This document shows, piece after piece, positions 29,962 to 39,228 of a stretch of 57,923 nucleotides of DNA. A program made the translations under genes and the position numbers. Every line of letters starts with the position of its first letter. The stretch's first letter is position 1. The stretch is from an uncultured Methanosarcinales archaeon (lineage in GTDB: Archaea > Halobacteriota > Methanosarcinia > Methanotrichales > Methanotrichaceae): contig CAIQHB010000059.1 in NCBI GenBank assembly GCA_903871465.1, positions 1-57,923 on the forward strand, read 5' to 3'. The notes under the pieces are model-generated. The model made no database searches and was not told the DNA's origin. It was given only the letters and a program-made list of their open reading frames with translations.

Positions 29962-30778
29962 GCGAAAATCATCTCTGGGGAGGGGTGCAGCATCGATCTT
30001 CTCAGGAGTTTCTCAGCAATCAGAAGACGAGAGACGAATCTCCGAAGAAAAGGAAAGGATAGCTGAAAAGCTAGAATCACAATCTGATATTCAGAATCCG
30101 AATGACAGAGGCTTAACTGCAGATATTCGGCAATCGTCTGCTGAGACGCAGAGTCTGAAAGATGTAACCAGTGGTGATGAATCTCATCATTCACCTGTAG
30201 ATACTCCTTTAGGTGAAAATCTACAAATTCTTGCTGAATCTCAGCAATCCTCGGTCATAATTCCGAAGACGAAGGATGAGGTTCAGGACATCGACATGGT
30301 TGCTTTGGAGCTGGCTGTAAAAGAGGGAATGAAATATCCCAAAGTCACTGTTTACTCTCCGCTCATTGCTTCATTCATGCGCTACAAGGAGATCACAATC
30401 CCCCGCTTCAAGTTGAGCCCCCAAGCAGAAGGCCGGCTGGAAAAGGTACTGAAGAGAGAAAATCCTGAGCTTTGGAAGGCCGCTGAAGAGGGTGTGAAGT
30501 GGAATAAAAAGAAAGAACCTCAAAGGCCGAAAGAAGAGGCTAATGCAGTTGATCCGGCATTTGTGGAGCAGTCCATCGAAGAGGGAATGAAATATCCGAA
30601 GGTGACGATATACTCGCCTATCATCGCAGCCTTCATGAGATATTCGGAGATCACTATCCCTCGGTTTAAGCTCAGCCCTGCGGTGGAAGGCCGTTTAGAG
30701 AAGGTCCTGAAGAGGGAGGATGCAGAGCTGTGGAAGGCTATTGAAGAGCGAATCTCGTGGAGGAAGCGGAAGAGATAG
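29954..30778 (+). CDS. Putative ParA partner with duplicated domain
   Basis: 274 residues, overlapping parA by 8 bases. The first 110 residues are a polar, Ser/Gln/Glu-rich region that could interact with ParA. Two homologous units of about 60 residues follow (about 115-180 and 210-272), each with EGMKYPKVT, YSPxIAxFMRY, EITIPRFKLSP, EGRLEKVLKRE and ELWKA. This unit is not a ParB Spo0J domain. The basic helical ends suggest DNA binding. It is the natural candidate for a centromere-binding protein; I know of no characterised homologue. Confidence 0.6.
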   Translation: MLERKSSLGRGAASIFSGVSQQSEDERRISEEKERIAEKLESQSDIQNPNDRGLTADIRQSSAETQSLKDVTSGDESHHSPVDTPLGENLQILAESQQSSVIIPKTKDEVQDIDMVALELAVKEGMKYPKVTVYSPLIASFMRYKEITIPRFKLSPQAEGRLEKVLKRENPELWKAAEEGVKWNKKKEPQRPKEEANAVDPAFVEQSIEEGMKYPKVTIYSPIIAAFMRYSEITIPRFKLSPAVEGRLEKVLKREDAELWKAIEERISWRKRKR

Positions 30779-30809
30779 CGAATGTCTCTGCCTTCTTACT
30801 TCTTTTTTC

Positions 30810-32236
30810 GTACGTGTTTAGCTCCGACTTAAGCTCCTTAAAATTTGCAGCAAAATGTGTGTAGACCATAAAAATTAAATAATACAACTATGATACTTGT
30901 CCATTGGGAGTATGGACGAAGGAGAAACTAACAAGCAACTTCACGAAGAGAATGAGCAATTAAAGAACGAGAATAAGTTGCTTAAGGCCAAAATCATTGA
31001 GCTTGAAGCCCGGCTAGCCCAATATGAGAATGCACATACTCCACCAAGTTTAAGACGTGGCCGCAATCGCAAAAAAGATCAGGATAAGAACAACAAGGGA
31101 AATCCTGGTCAGAAAGTCGGTCATAAAGGCTTAACGAGACCCTATGCCACTCCGGATAGGCAAGTAGAAGTCACAATGGATCGTTGCCCAGATTGCGGGA
31201 CTGATCTAGGTGCTCCTTTTCGAATAGACTCGAAGATTGTCGAGGAAATTCCCGAACCGCAACCGATCATCGTCACTGAATACAAGATAGCGCATTACAG
31301 ATGTCCTTGCTGCCGGAAGGAAGTTGCTGCAAAAGATCCAAGCTGCCCACATGAAGGTAAATTTGGAAACTATGTAATTGCGCAGGCGACACTACTGAAA
31401 TATGAGGATAGAATACCTCACAGAAAGATCCACGACGCAATGATGAGAATATTTGGGTTGAAAATAAGTCCTGCCACGATATTCGATTTGACCCGTCGCG
31501 CTGCCGATGCGATTCGATCGGAATACGATGCGATCTTGAGCAAGATTCGTAGTGCTCCGATCCTGTACGTAGATGAAACGTCAATCCATGTACAGGGAGA
31601 GAGACATTGGATTTGGACCTTTTCCACACCATCGGAGTCGTTTTTCGTGATTCGAAAGAGCCGAGGCATGAAGGTTCTGATGGAAGTCTTAACTCGGAGA
31701 TTCAAGGGAATAATCGTATGCGATGGGTGGAAACCTTATGCCCGATTCACAAAACGCATTCAGCGATGTTGGGCACATCTACTTCGAGAGTCGAAAGACA
31801 TTTCTGAGAAGTTCGAGGAAGCGATCCCACTGCATAACGCGCTCAAAGAGCTTTACGAGATACTAACCGAAGCTCTGGAAAAAGATCCCCCGCCAGAAGT
31901 CAGAAAGACTTTATGGCAATTGGCTCGAGAAGCGCTTCGGCACTGGATCATGAAAGAGTACTCTATCGAGAAAGTCCGAAAATTCATCGGGAAAATTAAC
32001 AACGGCTTTGACTATTGGTTCACGTTTATCATCAATCCTGGGGTGGAGCCGACCAATAATAGAGCCGAAAGAGCATTGCGGCCCCACGTCGTTTTGAGAA
32101 AGATCTTGGGCACACTGCGCAATGAAAAAGGTACTTCGATTCATGAGCGAATCATGACGACTCTGGCAACTTGGGGACAGAGAGGGCTGGACAGTCTACA
32201 AATGCTAACCGCAAAACTGGCCAGCTAAACACATAC
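30810..32236 (+). mobile_element. IS66-family insertion sequence, complete
   Basis: Terminal inverted repeats GTACGTGTTTAGCTCC (30810-30825) and the complement of GTATGTGTTTAGCTGG (32221-32236) match at 13 of 16 positions. They are flanked by a perfect 8-bp direct repeat CTTTTTTC (30802-30809 and 32237-32244), the target-site length expected for IS66. The right end overlaps the last codons of the transposase. It is 1427 bp with one gene, as in the IS66 subgroup lacking tnpA and tnpB. It is inserted between the ParA-partner gene and the tandem repeats. Confidence 0.9.
30912..32228 (+). CDS. tnpC: IS66-family transposase
   Basis: 438 residues from ATG 30912 (TTG 30897 is also in frame). It has an N-terminal coiled coil (LHEENEQLKNENKLLKAKII), a zinc-finger domain (CPDC, then CPCC), and a DDE domain with YVDETS, then VCDGWKPYARF, then EPTNNRAERALRPHVVLRKI, the family signature. 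Catalytic acidic residues are seen in order: Asp of YVDET, Asp of CDGW, Glu of NNRAER. The reading frame is intact, and perfect target duplication suggests a recent move. Confidence 0.92.
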   Translation: MDEGETNKQLHEENEQLKNENKLLKAKIIELEARLAQYENAHTPPSLRRGRNRKKDQDKNNKGNPGQKVGHKGLTRPYATPDRQVEVTMDRCPDCGTDLGAPFRIDSKIVEEIPEPQPIIVTEYKIAHYRCPCCRKEVAAKDPSCPHEGKFGNYVIAQATLLKYEDRIPHRKIHDAMMRIFGLKISPATIFDLTRRAADAIRSEYDAILSKIRSAPILYVDETSIHVQGERHWIWTFSTPSESFFVIRKSRGMKVLMEVLTRRFKGIIVCDGWKPYARFTKRIQRCWAHLLRESKDISEKFEEAIPLHNALKELYEILTEALEKDPPPEVRKTLWQLAREALRHWIMKEYSIEKVRKFIGKINNGFDYWFTFIINPGVEPTNNRAERALRPHVVLRKILGTLRNEKGTSIHERIMTTLATWGQRGLDSLQMLTAKLAS

Positions 32237-32297
32237 CTTTTTTCCAGGGATCCTTATTTTATTTTTCTCATAACAGTGGTGCAAAAACAGATGAACA

Positions 32298-32724
32298 ATG
32301 AAACAAGATTGATGAAACTCAGCAATAGTTATTATGTTTTCTGAAAGATGAATAACTATTGACTAATCTCGATTTTCTGGAAAAATATTACTAATAACTA
32401 TTCGCTACAAATAATTTTTGATATTAGTTATTTATCATTCATATGTAGTTATTCATCTTACGGGAAAAGATTAACTATCTTTGTAATTCGACTATCTATT
32501 TATGCCTGTTATGAAAAAAGATTGATGAATTTCAGCAGTAGTAATTAATTTAACTGAAAGATGAATAACTATTAACTAATATCGATTTTCGGAATAATAT
32601 TACTAAAAACTATTAACTACAAGCAGATTTTGATAATAGTCATTCATAATTCATACGTTGATATTCAGCTTATGAAAGTAGATTAACTATGTTCGTAATT
32701 CAATTTTCTATTTATGCCTTCTGT
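32298..32724. repeat. Two tandem 213-base AT-rich repeats
   Basis: Copy 1 is 32298-32510 and copy 2 is 32511-32724, starting ATGAAACAAGATTGATGAA and ATGAAAAAAGATTGATGAA and ending TCTATTTATGCC followed by TGTTAT or TTCTGT. Both hold GAAAGATGAATAACTATT, TAACTAAT, ATTAGTTATTTATCATTCAT-like and TTAACTAT words. They do not code for protein. Before the IS66 insertion they lay directly after the ParA partner, so they may be a centromere. Confidence 0.7.
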
Positions 32725-33019
32725 ATTCTGGAAGATGAGATTCTGAAAAATGATATTATCAAGTCCCGGGCCGGGCGAGCGTAGATCCACAGCGTCCTTT
32801 GCTGAGGGACCGATCACCGAAGTGACGGCCTGACCTGCACCCAAGAAAATCATCTCGATGTGTGGCCTGCGCTTGCACCCGGCAGGCACCAGCTTGATTT
32901 TTATGCCGCGTCCTGGGCCTAAGCGAGGATTCCGGATCCTAAGGCTGACCAACGACATGCTGCGCTCGTTACGGCGAGTTGTTTGCGGTTGACCAAATGG
33001 AGCTGCGGGCCTGGGCCAG
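32725..33019. other. Noncoding segment, partly a copy of 46140-46226
   Basis: About 32752-32838 matches 46140-46226 (shared ATCAAGTCCC, CACAGCG, CCGATCAC, GAAGTGA, GGCCTGAC). The remainder is GC-rich without a gene. About 33007-33075 resembles codons of the tyrosine recombinase at 45417-45490 (shared GGCCGGAGCTCCGGACA and CACCAAGA), so this is a junction with an integrase relic. Confidence 0.5.
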
Positions 33020-33316
33020 TTGTGGCTCTTCCTCGGCCGGAGCTCCGGACACCTGAGCACCAAGAAGGAGATGCGGGCAATAGACGTGGTTCGGCAGACT
33101 AGCGATGACGGCTATATTCTGGCCGGACAGACTAATGAAGGTGATACACCTGTTGCCTTGGTGATTAAGACCGATTCTTTAGGGAATCAAATATGGGATA
33201 GAACTTTCGGAACCTATGGAAATTCAGCACAGGATATCCAGCAAATAAGCGACGGAGGATACATTATTGCTGGATATGGCTTTGGCCCCTGGATAGCAAA
33301 AGTTGGTAGTAATTAA
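33007..33316 (+). pseudogene. Chimeric relic: integrase fragment joined to propeller fragment
   Basis: The start (WLFLGRSSGHLSTKKEMRAI) matches the recombinase segment WLLPGRSSGHLCTKTVLRTI in the intact integrase. From about 33085 the frame continues with propeller repeats (QTSDDGYILAGQTNEGDTPV, then IKTDSLGNQIWDRTFG, DGGYIIAGYGFG), as in the C-terminal part of the gene at 36644. Both parts are fragments. The open frame (97-98 codons to TAA at 33314) is a fusion of unrelated pieces and is unlikely to be functional. Confidence 0.7.
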
Positions 33317-33542
33317 AGTATAACGAAGCAAAGTTTGCTTACTTGCAGGTATATACAACCTGCAAGTCATCGGTGGGGAATATATTTTACGACATTATGA
33401 TCATGACGAGATACTAGTGCTGTTCTTGGCAAACCCTCCAAAACAGAGAGCTTCCGCAGAAGGTAAAGAGACGTGAACTTTATACTTGATGAGATAGGTT
33501 AGTTATTTAATTTGGGTCAAATTTGGGCTGGCGGATACATCT

Positions 33543-34643
33543 ATGAGATTGATATATGCTACGTTCATCCTCTTGCTAGCATTAATGACATCAGCACAAT
33601 GTCAACAGACTGCAGGAGATTGGGTTAATAAAGGTAACGATTTTATGGGCAAGTCTTTTTACGATTTAGCAATCAAGTGCTATGATAAAGCCATCGAGAT
33701 CGATTCAAACAATGCCTCGATCTGGTGCAGCAAAGGCGAAGCTCTCTTATTTCAGGGCAAGCACGATGATGCCATCAAAGCTTATAACGAGTCCATTAGG
33801 CTAGATCCCAATAATGCCAGGGCCTGGTACGATAAAGGAGAATGTCTCGATTTTCAGGGTAAGCATGATGATGCCATCAAGGCTTTTGATGAGGCCATAA
33901 TAATAGATCCAAAATTTGTCTCGGCCTGGTACGGCAAAGGCCGCGCTCTCGAAATGCAGTTCAAGCTCGATGAAGCCATCAAGGCTTTCGACGAGGGCAT
34001 CAGGCTAGATCCGAAAGATGACGAAAATTGGGAGCAGAAAGCCGGATGTCTTATTATATTGGGTAGGTACAATGAGTCTATCGCTGTCCTTGATGATGCT
34101 ATCCAGATAGTTCCGGGTGATGCAGCATACCTGAACTATATGAAAGGCACGGTCTTTGAGTCCACTGGCAGATACAACGAGTCTATTGTTGCCTTTGACG
34201 AAGCTATCCGGACAGATTCAGCGTATGCGGACTTGAATAGTTTAATAGGCGATGCATTCTATGGATTGGGTAAGTACGAGACTGCCCTGGAATATTACAA
34301 CAAATCTATTGAGCAAAATCAGTCGATTAGCTACAATTGGTACAAAACAGGTCTTTCCCTTCAGGCACTTGGGCATGATTCAGAATCTCAGCATGCATTC
34401 ACGAAAGCTAAAGAATTGGGGTTGAGCGATGCAGCGGCGATGGCTGTCAACGGTGATGCGTTCCGCTTATCTGGTAAGTACAATGAATCTCTTGAAGCCT
34501 ATAACAAAGCTATCGAGCTGGATCCCAAATTAGGAGGAGCATGGTTCGGCAAAATTACGACTATCAGAGCGCTTCATCGTGATTCCGAGGCTAATGCGAC
34601 CCTCACCAAGGTAGCAAGAGCTGAGGCGCTCTCACCAAGGTAG
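33543..34643 (+). CDS. Secreted TPR protein
   Basis: 366 residues with signal peptide (MRLIYATFILLLALMTSAQC) and about nine TPR units. The last residues come from a 27-base tandem duplication (CTCACCAAGGTAGCAAGAGC repeated, 34609-34656) that has shifted the C-terminus. The unit AxAMAVNGDAFRLSGKYNES and the later ALHRDSEANA closely match the TPR gene at 39464, so the two are paralogues. It is likely exported and a scaffold for surface complexes; no enzyme domain is present. Confidence 0.8.
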   Translation: MRLIYATFILLLALMTSAQCQQTAGDWVNKGNDFMGKSFYDLAIKCYDKAIEIDSNNASIWCSKGEALLFQGKHDDAIKAYNESIRLDPNNARAWYDKGECLDFQGKHDDAIKAFDEAIIIDPKFVSAWYGKGRALEMQFKLDEAIKAFDEGIRLDPKDDENWEQKAGCLIILGRYNESIAVLDDAIQIVPGDAAYLNYMKGTVFESTGRYNESIVAFDEAIRTDSAYADLNSLIGDAFYGLGKYETALEYYNKSIEQNQSISYNWYKTGLSLQALGHDSESQHAFTKAKELGLSDAAAMAVNGDAFRLSGKYNESLEAYNKAIELDPKLGGAWFGKITTIRALHRDSEANATLTKVARAEALSPR

Positions 34644-34988
34644 CAAGAGCCGGGGCTCTAACAGAGCAGGGGGCGTAGTGGATAGGGTGCAGTCCTATCC
34701 ACATTTCTCAGGAGGCCCTCCTGGCGTAAAGGCAATAGAATGCGAAATGGCCATCCGGTGAGACTCCGGAAGCTGAAGGCAAGGTCATGGCGAGTTTACT
34801 GGTACTCTTCAGCTAGGCAAGCGAGGATAACGCCTATAAATGTCGTTTCCGTATCTGGGATTACGTGCGGTGGATGAGAACCCCGCACTCCAATCATCAC
34901 AAACTATACCGCTCCTGTCTTAGCAACCGACCAAACGTAGATAGTAGCCAAAAAAAATAGAGGAAACAAATTCAATAGACTTTAGAGT
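34644..34988. other. Noncoding region with strong hairpins, possible structured RNA
   Basis: It begins with the tandem duplication of the TPR gene end. GTGGATAGG (34678-34686) pairs with CCTATCCAC (34694-34702), and GTGCGG pairs with CCGCAC near 34866-34890. The part about 34746-34840 (GGTGAGACTCCGGAAGCTGA, GGCAAGGTCATGGCGAG) is reminiscent of group II intron 5' regions, but no reverse transcriptase or domain V-like hairpin was recognised. It could be an intron relic, a structured RNA, or chance. Confidence 0.35.
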
Positions 34989-36428
34989 CTACATAGAGTT
35001 ATTACCCACCATTTCGTTCCTATATATGTAATATCTAAGAGTATCATTGTCAGCAGTTCGAATATGTATATCAGTCATCAGTCCGATATCACTTTTCCGC
35101 GTAAGAGTGATCGGGTTATCCTTGTTGTCCATAGTGATGGTGCCGGCTGTGGCATCAACGATCCTTATGGTCATCTTGTCGTATTGGGAATCTGGTGATA
35201 TGGATATAGGATTCTCGGAGATCTGCCATATTCCATCGGCCGTGGCTTGCGCCCACTCTCCGACTTTATTAGCGTTCCTGAAGTGCACTGCTATAGTAAC
35301 AAGGTTATTCTGGGCGCCCACTTTCGGATTTCTGTAATAATAGGTCCTATCAAGCTCGGTAGCACCATCTTTGGATGGTGCCAAGAACGAGCTGTCGACC
35401 ACGTTTCCACCCTTTTGAAGTTCGAGGTACATCATTCCGTCGTCATTCATTCCTTTGAGGACGAGTTCGTACCCTTCTTTGAGCTTAATGGATTCTCCAG
35501 TCTTGACTTTCATATTAGATTTTTCATTCATCAGGATCTTCTCGAGCTGCTCGCTGGATAGCGAATTCTTGTCGGTGGACTCCGCGGAGAAGATGTCGGA
35601 CCCGGACTGTTCATCGACGCCCCAGTTGTATCCGGCAAAATATCCATTGCCCATGAACCCGATCACTCTGTAGCTGCCCCAGAGATCGCGTTCAAATGCC
35701 TTGTTCTGGACGGTTGTGGTGTAAGTAACACCGTAGGGTGCATCGCCACTGAGCTTGTTACCATCGTCCCCGGAGAGAACGAACTTGAGGTTCTCAGTGC
35801 CCAGATCTTTCTTTATATCATAGTAGAACCCTGCGAAGTTCTGAGGATTCCAGGTGAAGGTGTTATCAACCAAGTTGCTCCAACCGTTGATTGTGCCAGC
35901 TACCGATCCTCGAAGTTCATATGTTCCCGGTTCAGTTATATTTTTATATATATAATACCTCAGAGTGTCATTGTCTGCTGTTCTAATGTAAATTCCAGGC
36001 ATGATCTCGATGTTTTTGTTCTTACTGAGGCGGAAGGCGTTGTCTCTGTTGTCCAATGTGATCGTGCCAGTAGTAGAGTCAATAGTGCGAACTCTCAATT
36101 TGCCATATTTCATCCCTAATTGGGCATTCTCGAACGCCTTTATCCGGTTGCTAGCTTCGTAGACTATACCATAAGGAGCATCTCCGCTTAGCTTGTTATT
36201 CTCGGTCAGATTTGTGGTCAACAAGTTTTCATTACCTACATCGTGATCTATGTCATAGTCAAATCCTGCGAAGGTCTGCGCGTTCCATGTGAATGTGTTG
36301 TCCACAAGATTACTTGCGCCGTTCACTGTGCCAGCCACAGCACCTCTGATCTCCAGCGCATGTACCGGAATAGCTATGAACGATATCAACAACAAGATAG
36401 CAAACCAGTTTATATTATATGATCTCAA
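34989..36428 (-). CDS. S-layer-domain protein, shortened
   Basis: 479 residues with signal peptide (LLISFIAIPVHA) and two related S-layer units of the Methanosarcinales type: GAVAGTVNGASNLVDNTFTW and GSVAGTINGWSNLVDNTFTW, each with NKLSGDAPYG and a C-terminal TxxNDTLRYYIY block. The first unit has lost the middle portion that the second unit retains (FMGNGYFAGYNWGVDEQSGS). It also lacks the C-terminal membrane anchor seen in full S-layer proteins. It may be a secreted paralogue or a part of the sheath system. Confidence 0.75.
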   Translation of the reverse strand: MRSYNINWFAILLLISFIAIPVHALEIRGAVAGTVNGASNLVDNTFTWNAQTFAGFDYDIDHDVGNENLLTTNLTENNKLSGDAPYGIVYEASNRIKAFENAQLGMKYGKLRVRTIDSTTGTITLDNRDNAFRLSKNKNIEIMPGIYIRTADNDTLRYYIYKNITEPGTYELRGSVAGTINGWSNLVDNTFTWNPQNFAGFYYDIKKDLGTENLKFVLSGDDGNKLSGDAPYGVTYTTTVQNKAFERDLWGSYRVIGFMGNGYFAGYNWGVDEQSGSDIFSAESTDKNSLSSEQLEKILMNEKSNMKVKTGESIKLKEGYELVLKGMNDDGMMYLELQKGGNVVDSSFLAPSKDGATELDRTYYYRNPKVGAQNNLVTIAVHFRNANKVGEWAQATADGIWQISENPISISPDSQYDKMTIRIVDATAGTITMDNKDNPITLTRKSDIGLMTDIHIRTADNDTLRYYIYRNEMVGNNSM

Positions 36429-36643
36429 ATTAAATCCCTCAATACCACTTACTTGGCTGAAGATATGAAAAGGTTTGTGTAGCTTTGTCTTTTGGTTTGA
36501 TGCGCTAAGTTCTACTCGTGTTTACTCGTGTGTCAGCTATTATATTATATATTATATTTTTCAAAGACAAGAAGGGTAATAAGCTAAAAGATTTATCCAA
36601 CTCTGATGATTGTAGATAACATAATGAACTAGGAGGCGAGTAG

Positions 36644-39097
36644 ATGCGATTAAGTTATGTAAAATTAGGTTTTCTGGCAATAATAGCTGTTTTTTTTCTT
36701 CAGTCGATCACTTTTGCGACAGATCAATCCACTTCATCATGGCCTAGTGTGACAGACCATTTCATTCTACCACCAAATGGGCAAAAAATAAATGCATTTC
36801 ATATGGTTGTAATTGGAGATTCGGTTGCCTGGGGCAACGGATTGAATACAGAGGATAAATACTATCATTTGGTAGCAGATTGGCTTCAAAATAAGTTAAA
36901 TAAACCTGTTGATGTGACAGTTTACGCTCATTCGGGAGCAACAATATCAGGAGAAACTGGTAGATCCATCGATCCAAACCTTAATAGTGGATATCCCACG
37001 TTAATGGATCAGGCAGATAATATTCAAAATGCAGATGATGTAGACCTCATTTTGATATCAGGAGGAATAAATGATGTAGATGTTATGAAAATTATTAACG
37101 TGTACACTCCTGCCGAAGAGATAGACCAACGTGCCCAGTCTATCAAAGATCCTATGAAGAACTTACTCTCATCTCTATTGAGTAAATGTAAAAATACCAA
37201 AATTATTGTGACGAACTATTATCCGATAGTTTCCGAGGACAGCAACATAGACGGAATTGCCGCTCTTTACGGACTAGGAGTATATTTTATTAACGATGTA
37301 ACGAATAAAAATGTTTTGGATGCCGTTACCGTAAAGGAAAGACTAACTGAAAATTCATATATGTTCAATGGCGGCAGCCTAACAGCTTTAACTAATGCAG
37401 TACTAGAAGCAGACAACGGTGCAAAACGCATAACCTTAGCCATGGTAAATTTCCAACCAAACAATTGTTATGCTGCAAGTCAAACATGGTTATGGAAGTT
37501 AGAGGGACTCAAGACCAATGACGATCAATTTGATTATCGTTCTTCATTAACTTCGGATCCAATTAATAAAATTAATGCGATAGGGCATCCGAATAGAGAT
37601 GGTGCAATAGAGTATGCTCGTGCAATAGGATCTACCATAGAATCTAAGGGACTAAGCTGGCTGCAAAATGATGTCACCGTCAGTTCTGGAACTAATGATA
37701 CACAGGAATCCAGCCAACCAGTGTCTTCAACAGCAAGTGCACAATCTACCAACTCACCTCGCATAGCATGGAGAAGAGACTTTGCAGGAGGATACTCGGA
37801 TGCATCCTCCATCCAGCAGACTAGTGATGGGGGGTACATGATCGCTGGAACAGATGGTGGTGACGTTCGCCTCATTAAAACTGATGCGAAAGGCAATGTG
37901 ATTTTGGATAAGAGATTCAAAGGACCTGAAGAATCAGAAACACAGAAGACAGCGGACCAAGCATACTCCATCCAGAAAACGAGCGACGGAGGATACATCA
38001 TTGTTGGCAATACCTGGACTATTAACGGGAATAATGACGCCTGGCTAATCAAGACTGATTCTTCGGGTAACGAAGCTTGGAATAAGACGGTTGAAGGACC
38101 AGGTGATGAATGGGATTCTTCAGGCCAACAAACCAGCGATGGTGGATATATTATCGTTGGCAAGACTAACTCGAATCATGCAAGCAAATTCGATCTCTGG
38201 CTAGCCAAGACCGACTCTAACGGCAACAAACTTTGGGACAAGACATTAAGTGCAGAAGTTAGTGCAGAAGTTAGTAGTTTCCCGTCCATCCAGCAGACGA
38301 AAGATGACGGTTATATAATCGCTAGCACAACCCCAGAGGTCTCGGTTGAATCGGCTGCTAGCCTAATTAAGACAGATATGGAAGGAAATGTGCTATGGAA
38401 CAAAATATTTTCCTACCCAAGACCATCAATAAGTCACTGGGGTGATAGTGCTTCCTCAGTACAGCAGACGAACGACAATGGATACATTATTGTTGGCACG
38501 GCCTCGATTACACGTAAGGACGTAGAGAAGGTAGGGGAAAATAAGTACGATGATGATGTCTGGATAATCAAGACTGATTCTTCGGGTAACGAAGCTTGGA
38601 ATAAGACTTTTGACTCTTTTAGCGGCTCAGAGGATCATGGGGATTCCATCCAGCAGACTAGTGATGGGGGCTATGTTCTAGCTGGACATGCCAGTGCACC
38701 AGGGTCGCGTACTTGGGTGATCAAGACCGATTCTTCAGGGAACATGGAATGGGACAAGAAAATTACCCAAAAAATCGGTAATTCCGATCAAATCAGCGGT
38801 ATTAATCCATCCGCGATCCAGCAGACAAGCGATGGTGGATACATTACCGTTGGCTACAACAATTGGGGTGGTTTTTGGCTAGTCAAAATTGGTGGTAGCG
38901 AAGATGTCACTGGCACAGAGAACAACCAAATCCCCAGAACAGATACACAAAAGCAAGAAGCAAACGCAGAGAACGATTCAGGAAAAACTCAGTCTGGTAC
39001 ACAAGAGGAAGCAACGACAGTTAAGGCATCTGGGTTTGGCGGAATTCTCGCTGTTACAGCGTTACTTTTCAACTACATCTTGTGGAGAAAGGATTGA
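36644..39097 (+). CDS. GDSL/SGNH hydrolase fused to beta-propeller repeats
   Basis: 817 residues: signal peptide (IIAVFFLQSITFA); SGNH hydrolase domain at about 50-330 with Ser in VVIGDSVAWG (Ser60), block III SGGIND (Asn143) and His in GHPNRDGA (about 315); then six to seven repeats of the form QQTSDGGYIIVG...WLIKTDSSGNxxWNKT, as in beta-propellers; a Thr/Gln/Glu-rich spacer; and a C-terminal hydrophobic helix with basic end (GFGGILAVTALLFNYILWRK). It is probably a surface-anchored esterase or deacetylase. ATG follows AGGAGG by 6 bases. Confidence 0.82.
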   Translation: MRLSYVKLGFLAIIAVFFLQSITFATDQSTSSWPSVTDHFILPPNGQKINAFHMVVIGDSVAWGNGLNTEDKYYHLVADWLQNKLNKPVDVTVYAHSGATISGETGRSIDPNLNSGYPTLMDQADNIQNADDVDLILISGGINDVDVMKIINVYTPAEEIDQRAQSIKDPMKNLLSSLLSKCKNTKIIVTNYYPIVSEDSNIDGIAALYGLGVYFINDVTNKNVLDAVTVKERLTENSYMFNGGSLTALTNAVLEADNGAKRITLAMVNFQPNNCYAASQTWLWKLEGLKTNDDQFDYRSSLTSDPINKINAIGHPNRDGAIEYARAIGSTIESKGLSWLQNDVTVSSGTNDTQESSQPVSSTASAQSTNSPRIAWRRDFAGGYSDASSIQQTSDGGYMIAGTDGGDVRLIKTDAKGNVILDKRFKGPEESETQKTADQAYSIQKTSDGGYIIVGNTWTINGNNDAWLIKTDSSGNEAWNKTVEGPGDEWDSSGQQTSDGGYIIVGKTNSNHASKFDLWLAKTDSNGNKLWDKTLSAEVSAEVSSFPSIQQTKDDGYIIASTTPEVSVESAASLIKTDMEGNVLWNKIFSYPRPSISHWGDSASSVQQTNDNGYIIVGTASITRKDVEKVGENKYDDDVWIIKTDSSGNEAWNKTFDSFSGSEDHGDSIQQTSDGGYVLAGHASAPGSRTWVIKTDSSGNMEWDKKITQKIGNSDQISGINPSAIQQTSDGGYITVGYNNWGGFWLVKIGGSEDVTGTENNQIPRTDTQKQEANAENDSGKTQSGTQEEATTVKASGFGGILAVTALLFNYILWRKD

Positions 39098-39149
39098 TAG
39101 AGTCAAATTTGGGGCTTTTTCAATTGGCCCTGCCTCTAATTTCTTTGTT

Positions 39150-39226
39150 GTATGTATAACCTGCGATCCATCCCCACTTTTTTTCCGTTATGCTTTAAAC
39201 GACTAGAAATTATTATAAGGACACAT
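39150..39226 (+). repeat. Dispersed noncoding repeat, copy 1
   Basis: Shares TATGTATAACCTG and, further on, TTTTTC, TTAAAC and TATAAGGA with 40800-40870. Each follows a surface-protein gene (36644 propeller gene here, TPR relic there). Confidence 0.5.
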
Positions 39227-39228
39227 TC

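Noticed and set aside
37534-38163. Minus-strand frame of 209 codons inside the GDSL/propeller gene
   Set aside because: It mirrors the propeller repeats of the plus-strand gene (repeated PPSLV words) and has no independent start signal.
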